In this document: piece by piece, positions 60,241-64,000 of the stretch
Layout of the letters: every line of letters starts with the position of its first letter
How positions within the stretch are numbered: the first letter of the stretch is position 1
Source of the DNA: PWXP01 sp034005525
GTDB taxonomy: Bacteria; Planctomycetota; Planctomycetia; Pirellulales; Thermoguttaceae
DNA: 64,000 nucleotides
NCBI GenBank assembly: GCA_034005525.1
Contig: JAVEUP010000018.1
Span: 5,506-69,505, forward strand
Direction of reading: 5' to 3'
Notes under the pieces: model-generated
Seen by the model: the letters and a program-made list of their open reading frames with translations, nothing else
Told to the model about the DNA's origin: nothing
Database searches by the model: none
Made by a program: the position numbers and the translations under genes

Positions 60241-61467
60241 TTAGTAGACCGCCTCGAAGTCAACTGGTTTGGCCTGGAACGGGTTGTCGAGGAACACGCC
60301 GTTGAACATCTCGAACGGGGCAATTTCTCGTGGGCCCGGCCGGTAGCCGGTGATCTGGTACTGCGCTTCCGTCCAAGTACCCGGAATGGTGAAGCCGGGG
60401 TTCAAGTACATGTCGTTGTTCTGGTCCTTGAACTGACGCACACTGCCATCGGCCATCAGCACGTTGCATGTGCCGCCGTGGATGGCGAACCAGTCGCGCG
60501 TATCCTGCAGGAAGTAGCCATTACCCACTTCAAAGTCTTGGGTATACAGCGACCCGGCTGCCTCAGCCTGGGCCTGTGCAGTCATCGCGACCACTTCGTT
60601 CCCTGGGATTTTGACACCACCATTGCTATCAATTTGGGCAGGGCCGTCGTTGAAGGCTTCGACCAGCCGCTCGCCGGACAGCATATAGGTAATTCCCGAT
60701 GCGGCGGAAATCAGATCGTTCGTGAGAATCGCCTCGCCCGGGTCTCCGGGACCGCCGCAACCCAGCAAGGCAACGTTCGACGATGGCACAATGCCCTGCT
60801 CGACCTGCTTCATGCGAAGTGGACCAAGTGTCGAGTCAAGCCCTTTGCCTGTCGTCGCGGCGCCCCGGCCCGAGTTCCATGTAATTTCCATCTCTGGCGG
60901 CGTGCCGGAAGTGGTCGCATCAAGGCGTACTCCACCTCGAACCAGATGCCAGCTTGCAACATAGTTCGTATTGTAGCCTTGATCGAGAAACTTCTCCGCG
61001 GCAAAGGCCGCGCGGTCTTCGGCATCGGTTATCAGCTCGAGCGCACCACACACACCATGATTGTAGCGTTCTGTAGGACACCCATCTTTACCATTGGTAG
61101 TGAAGCCACCTCCTACAATGATGTCGTTCCATTTCTCGGGGCCCTTCATCACGTTGCTTGGGTCGAGCATCTCGCCCGGCTTGCACACCTGCATGTTGAC
61201 CAGATCGGCAACCCAACCCCAACTATCGACACAGCCGTCCCGGGCATAGTCAAATGCACCCGTGCAATAGCGTGTTTCCGGGTCGCGGTCGGCATGCATC
61301 AACATGCCGATGCCGAACTGGCGGAGGTTGCTCTTGCACACGGAACTACGGGCGGCCTCGCGGGCGGCCTGCAGGGCGGGCAGGAGCATGGCAATCAACA
61401 GGCCGATGATCGCGACGACCACCAGCATTTCCACGAGGGTAAAACCCTTTCGTGCCTTCTTTTGCAT
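60241..61467 (-). CDS. DUF1559-type prepilin-like protein
   Basis: 408 residues from MQKKARKGFTLVEMLVVVAI, with SD GGAGAACGAG. The N-terminus is a class III prepilin signal (RKG/FTLVEML) followed by a hydrophobic helix and the AAREAARSSVCKSNLRQFGIGMLMHAD segment. The C-terminus has the HGGTCNVLMADGSVRQFKDQNND motif, the DUF1559 HxxxxxxxxDGSV-type signature. This family is hugely expanded in planctomycetes and is thought to form pseudopilus-like surface structures. A paralogue lies directly upstream on the same strand. Confidence 0.88.
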   Translation of the reverse strand: MQKKARKGFTLVEMLVVVAIIGLLIAMLLPALQAAREAARSSVCKSNLRQFGIGMLMHADRDPETRYCTGAFDYARDGCVDSWGWVADLVNMQVCKPGEMLDPSNVMKGPEKWNDIIVGGGFTTNGKDGCPTERYNHGVCGALELITDAEDRAAFAAEKFLDQGYNTNYVASWHLVRGGVRLDATTSGTPPEMEITWNSGRGAATTGKGLDSTLGPLRMKQVEQGIVPSSNVALLGCGGPGDPGEAILTNDLISAASGITYMLSGERLVEAFNDGPAQIDSNGGVKIPGNEVVAMTAQAQAEAAGSLYTQDFEVGNGYFLQDTRDWFAIHGGTCNVLMADGSVRQFKDQNNDMYLNPGFTIPGTWTEAQYQITGYRPGPREIAPFEMFNGVFLDNPFQAKPVDFEAVY

Positions 61468-61694
61468 CACTCGTTCTCCAAAAATTGGAATTGTTGGAAA
61501 CAAACGTTTGGACTAGGATACTCTTTGGGATTGCCGGCCCGTGGCCGGCTGCTTTGCCCGCGGCGCACGGACGCGCCGCGGGGCCTCCTTAGGCGGGGAG
61601 GGGCCACCCCGGTCCCTCCGTCGCCGCGTTGCCAGGGCGGGCTGTGCCCGCCAGTGGCTTGCCTCGATTGGCCAGCGGCGAGAATCGGTTTCCC

Positions 61695-61748
61695 GTAGCG
61701 GCGTCTCTCCGAGACGCCGCAGTCCGAGTCTCGGAGAGACTCGGCTAC
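61695..61748. repeat. Paired hairpins between the two prepilin-like genes
   Basis: GGCGTCTCTCCGAGACGCC and CGAGTCTCGGAGAGACTCG stand side by side, enclosed by GTAGC..GCTAC ends. The rest of 61468-61848 shows only GC-rich repeats. Confidence 0.7.
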
Positions 61749-61848
61749 AAGGTCGTCGGCAAGATTCTTTCTGCCGCCCTCCATTCACTGCTCTGGTTCT
61801 TCACACCTCCTTTCCACTAAAAGGTTTTTTGGGCTTCCGTTACGGCAA

Positions 61849-62967
61849 TTACAGTTTGTCGCGCAGCGCCCAGCCGCTGAACACCTCTTCTTCGGCCAGT
61901 TCGATTTCAGCGGAGGTGAAGCCGCTGGTTCCCCCGGCGGGGAAGCCGTTATTGAGGTATCCGTCGCGGTTGTCGTCGGTGAAGCTCCGCACGCTGCCGT
62001 CGGCCATGAGCATATTGCACTGGTGCCGATGCACCGGCGAGAACGCGCGGTAGTCTTGCAGCGTGTCCTTCGCCCACACCTTCCACCAGCCGCTTTCGCC
62101 TTGGTATGTGGTGCCGTCCGCAAAGGTGGGAACTTCCAATGTTGTCTTCAGCCGCGGGCCGTAGGTGAGGGAATGCACGGTCGGATCGCCCGCCTTGTGG
62201 GACCCGATGTCGCTGGCCAACTGCGTGTCCACCCGCCCGTCGCCCAGCAGGGGCAGGAAACTGGACGGCACCTGCGACGCGTCCACCCACGATTGCAGCA
62301 GCGGGCCGCCCGTGGAGTTCGGCAATAAAATGTCCACCGTGCAACCCGCCTTGCGGGCTCGCAAGTTGCCGCTTTCATTGACCAGGATGCCGCCGCGCAC
62401 CAGGAACCAACTGGCCGTGTAGTTCGTGTTGTAGTGCTCTTTGAGCACCTCCTCTTCGATCAGCGCCCGCCGCTCGTCACTGCCGGGAGTTCCCACCCCG
62501 TCGGTGTTGGCAATAATCTTCCGGCAAGGGTTGACCACGAGCGTTCCGTCCGGCTGCTGCTGCCCCTCGCTGCCGGCGTAGTTGACGCACGCGTCGAGGC
62601 TGCTCGTGTCCATGTTGATCAACTCGTTGTAGGTGGCGGCCAGCTTGGCCGGGTTGCTGGGGCAGAGCATCTTCCCGGCCGGGATGGCCGCATCCACCGC
62701 GTCGGCCACCCAACCGATCTCCGTGACGCAGCCGTCCTTCGCCCAGTCGAACGCGCCGGAGCAATAGGTGCCATGGCGCGAGGCGTGCGAGGCCATGCCC
62801 ACGCCGAACTGCCGCAGATTGTTCATGCACGCGCTCTGACGGCCCGATTCCCGGGCGGCGTTCACCGCGGGAAACAGCATGGCCATCAGGAGGCCGATGA
62901 TCGCAACGGTCACCAGCAACTCGACCAACGTTACCGCAGCACGTCTTTTGCGTCTCCTCTCGTCCAT
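61849..62967 (-). CDS. DUF1559-type prepilin-like protein, atypical cleavage site
   Basis: 372 residues, starting MDERRRKRRAAVTLVELLVTVAI. The basic leader and VTLVELLVT helix identify a prepilin-like N-terminus, but the usual Gly-Phe cleavage junction is Ala-Val. ACMNNLRQFGVGMASHASRHGTYCSGAFDWAKDGCV near 50-85 and HRHQCNMLMADGSVRSF near 325 match the paralogue downstream. Probably a pseudopilin-like surface or envelope protein. It ends 382 nt before the start of the downstream copy. Confidence 0.85.
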   Translation of the reverse strand: MDERRRKRRAAVTLVELLVTVAIIGLLMAMLFPAVNAARESGRQSACMNNLRQFGVGMASHASRHGTYCSGAFDWAKDGCVTEIGWVADAVDAAIPAGKMLCPSNPAKLAATYNELINMDTSSLDACVNYAGSEGQQQPDGTLVVNPCRKIIANTDGVGTPGSDERRALIEEEVLKEHYNTNYTASWFLVRGGILVNESGNLRARKAGCTVDILLPNSTGGPLLQSWVDASQVPSSFLPLLGDGRVDTQLASDIGSHKAGDPTVHSLTYGPRLKTTLEVPTFADGTTYQGESGWWKVWAKDTLQDYRAFSPVHRHQCNMLMADGSVRSFTDDNRDGYLNNGFPAGGTSGFTSAEIELAEEEVFSGWALRDKL

Positions 62968-63003
62968 CGTTCAGCTCCTTGTACCGTTTGCCCGATTTCC
63001 ACT

Positions 63004-63225
63004 TGTAGGGTGGGTGGTTCTGACTGCCTGAGCAGTCAGGTTCACCCACGTCGTTTTCCGCTGTTTCGCTTCCTGTTTTCAGCCGATTCGTAGGGTGGGT
63101 GGTTCTGGACGCGGTAGCGGCCAGGTTCACCCACGCGCCCTTACCGCGGCGGCCGATCGTATGAATGGCATGCAGCGCGTGGGTGAACCCGGCTGCTCGG
63201 GCAGCCGGAACCACCCACCCTACGC
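63004..63225. repeat. Three family D palindromes
   Basis: Copies at 63004-63051, 63089-63137 (both TAGGGTGGGTGGTTCTG...) and 63177-63225 (inverted). Each is a short hairpin of about 50 nt. The gap 62968-63289 holds no gene. Confidence 0.8.
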
Positions 63226-63289
63226 GATGTTCTGCTTTCCTGTTTCCAGGAATATCGCAAAGCCATGTGAGGCCATGATGAAGCGGGTG

Positions 63290-63932
63290 TTAGTTTTCGG
63301 TTAGAGTTCCGGAATTTCCGCCGGGTTCAAAGTCGGACTCGGGTTCGAAGCCCGGGCACTCGATGCAAAGTACCTGGATAACCAACCGTTCGTCAGCGTC
63401 GGTGACGCCAAAGATGGCCTTGTCAATGCGCGTAATGAACACGTCGAGCGAGCGCACCATGCCCGGCGTCTCGCTCGGGGTAAGGTTCCCGATCCAGCCT
63501 GTTACTTCGCTGATGTATGCCGCTGAATCGGGTACGTGCCGCGCGTAGTGGCTGAAGGTCCTTCGCAGCGGCACGTTGTCGACCATCCGGATGTAGGTGA
63601 TTCGAACCGGGTCGAGCTTCGGCGCGTCGGCGCCGGACCATTCGGCCAGCGGCCCCGGCAGCGATGCCTGGTGAAAGGCGACGACGCGGGCGTCCTCGTG
63701 CAGGGGGATGGGAGCGTAATGCTCGGCCAGGTTCGCGGCCGTATCCGTTCCTTGTGTGGTCAACTCGGCCTCGGCGGCGGCTTGCAGCCGGGTGCAGAGG
63801 GTCCAGAGGGTCTCGCCGAGGAAGTCGGCCCAGTCGTCCTCCAAAGCAGCCTTCTGCTGCTTCTGTTGGTGCAGGGGATGCCACCGCCCGTCATCGAACC
63901 GCTGCCGCAGCGATTTTTTGGGGCCTATTCAT
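63290..63932 (-). CDS. Unknown protein, probable frameshift near its start
   Basis: From 63844 an open frame runs to 63290 (185 codons). The same frame continues upstream as SLRQRFDDGRWHPLHQQKQQKAALED until a stop. An ATG at 63932 (MNRPQK, with GGCGAGG upstream) is in the other frame and would join it if the A6 run at 63914-63919 had five As. The protein is acidic, mixed alpha/beta, with no motif I recognise. The start may therefore be 63932 with a shift, or a TTG at 63844. Confidence 0.55.
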
Positions 63933-64000
63933 TAGCCTCGCCCCAGCGCCCCCCTCATATTAGCTGGTCGCTTGCGCCATTCGAGCCCCCGAAAAGTCCA

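Noticed and set aside
60172..61698. 508-codon plus-strand frame opposite the prepilin-like gene
   Set aside because: Antisense to a gene with clear prepilin and DGSV motifs.

Overview
The window looks like a chromosomal segment of a Planctomycetota bacterium, most likely of the Pirellulales (order-level placement is inferred). The signs are a solitary 16S rRNA gene with no 23S or tRNA beside it, two adjacent DUF1559-type prepilin-like proteins, an ECF sigma factor paired with a zinc-ribbon Ser/Thr kinase, a HzsA-related multihaem protein, a PEP-CTERM beta-strand repeat protein, and high G+C. Gene density is moderate, and the intergenic regions are full of palindromic repeats.

Layout. 0-2 kb: S41/PDZ protease. 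2-9.6 kb: a GT41 (HMW1C-like) glycosyltransferase and a sugar-C-methyltransferase-type protein beside fliD and fliS, suggesting a flagellin modification locus. 9.6-15.2 kb: thioredoxin-like protein, stand-alone 16S rRNA with its own promoter, processing stem and terminator, murJ, and two small genes. 15.3-20.9 kb: ECF sigma factor, kinase, a thioredoxin-trypsin fusion and a membrane protein. 21-28.6 kb: tandem esterase, frameshifted beta-strand-repeat PEP-CTERM gene, DinB protein. 28.8-33.6 kb: RlhA-like U32 protein, rdgB, and an AbiE toxin-antitoxin pair with a predicted leaderless mRNA. 33.7-40.8 kb: mazF remnant, HzsA-related cytochrome, GNAT acetyltransferase, a 1.4 kb repeat field, and a CE15-like esterase. 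40.8-43.9 kb: glcDF-type oxidase with a strongly folded leader. 44.2-52.3 kb: phoU-pstBACS and phoB. 52.4-55.9 kb: DUF1573 protein and a zinc-ribbon/PilM fusion. 56.3-59.5 kb: membrane/spermidine-synthase-like fusion. 60.2-64 kb: two prepilin-like proteins and a frameshifted unknown gene.

Two results stand out. First, one 1061-codon gene (56269-59454) carries in frame, in its predicted loops and linkers, palindromic elements from four families whose other copies are intergenic; one insert is 49/50 identical to an intergenic copy. Second, three promoters (pstS, phoB and the DUF1573/PilM-like operon) share the same architecture: TGTTAG-type half-sites in exact 11-bp phase, ending 9 bp from a -10 box. 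This looks like a lineage-specific PHO box and would place the DUF1573/PilM-like operon in the phosphate regulon.

All homology calls come from recognising motifs by eye. No database search or structure prediction was run.
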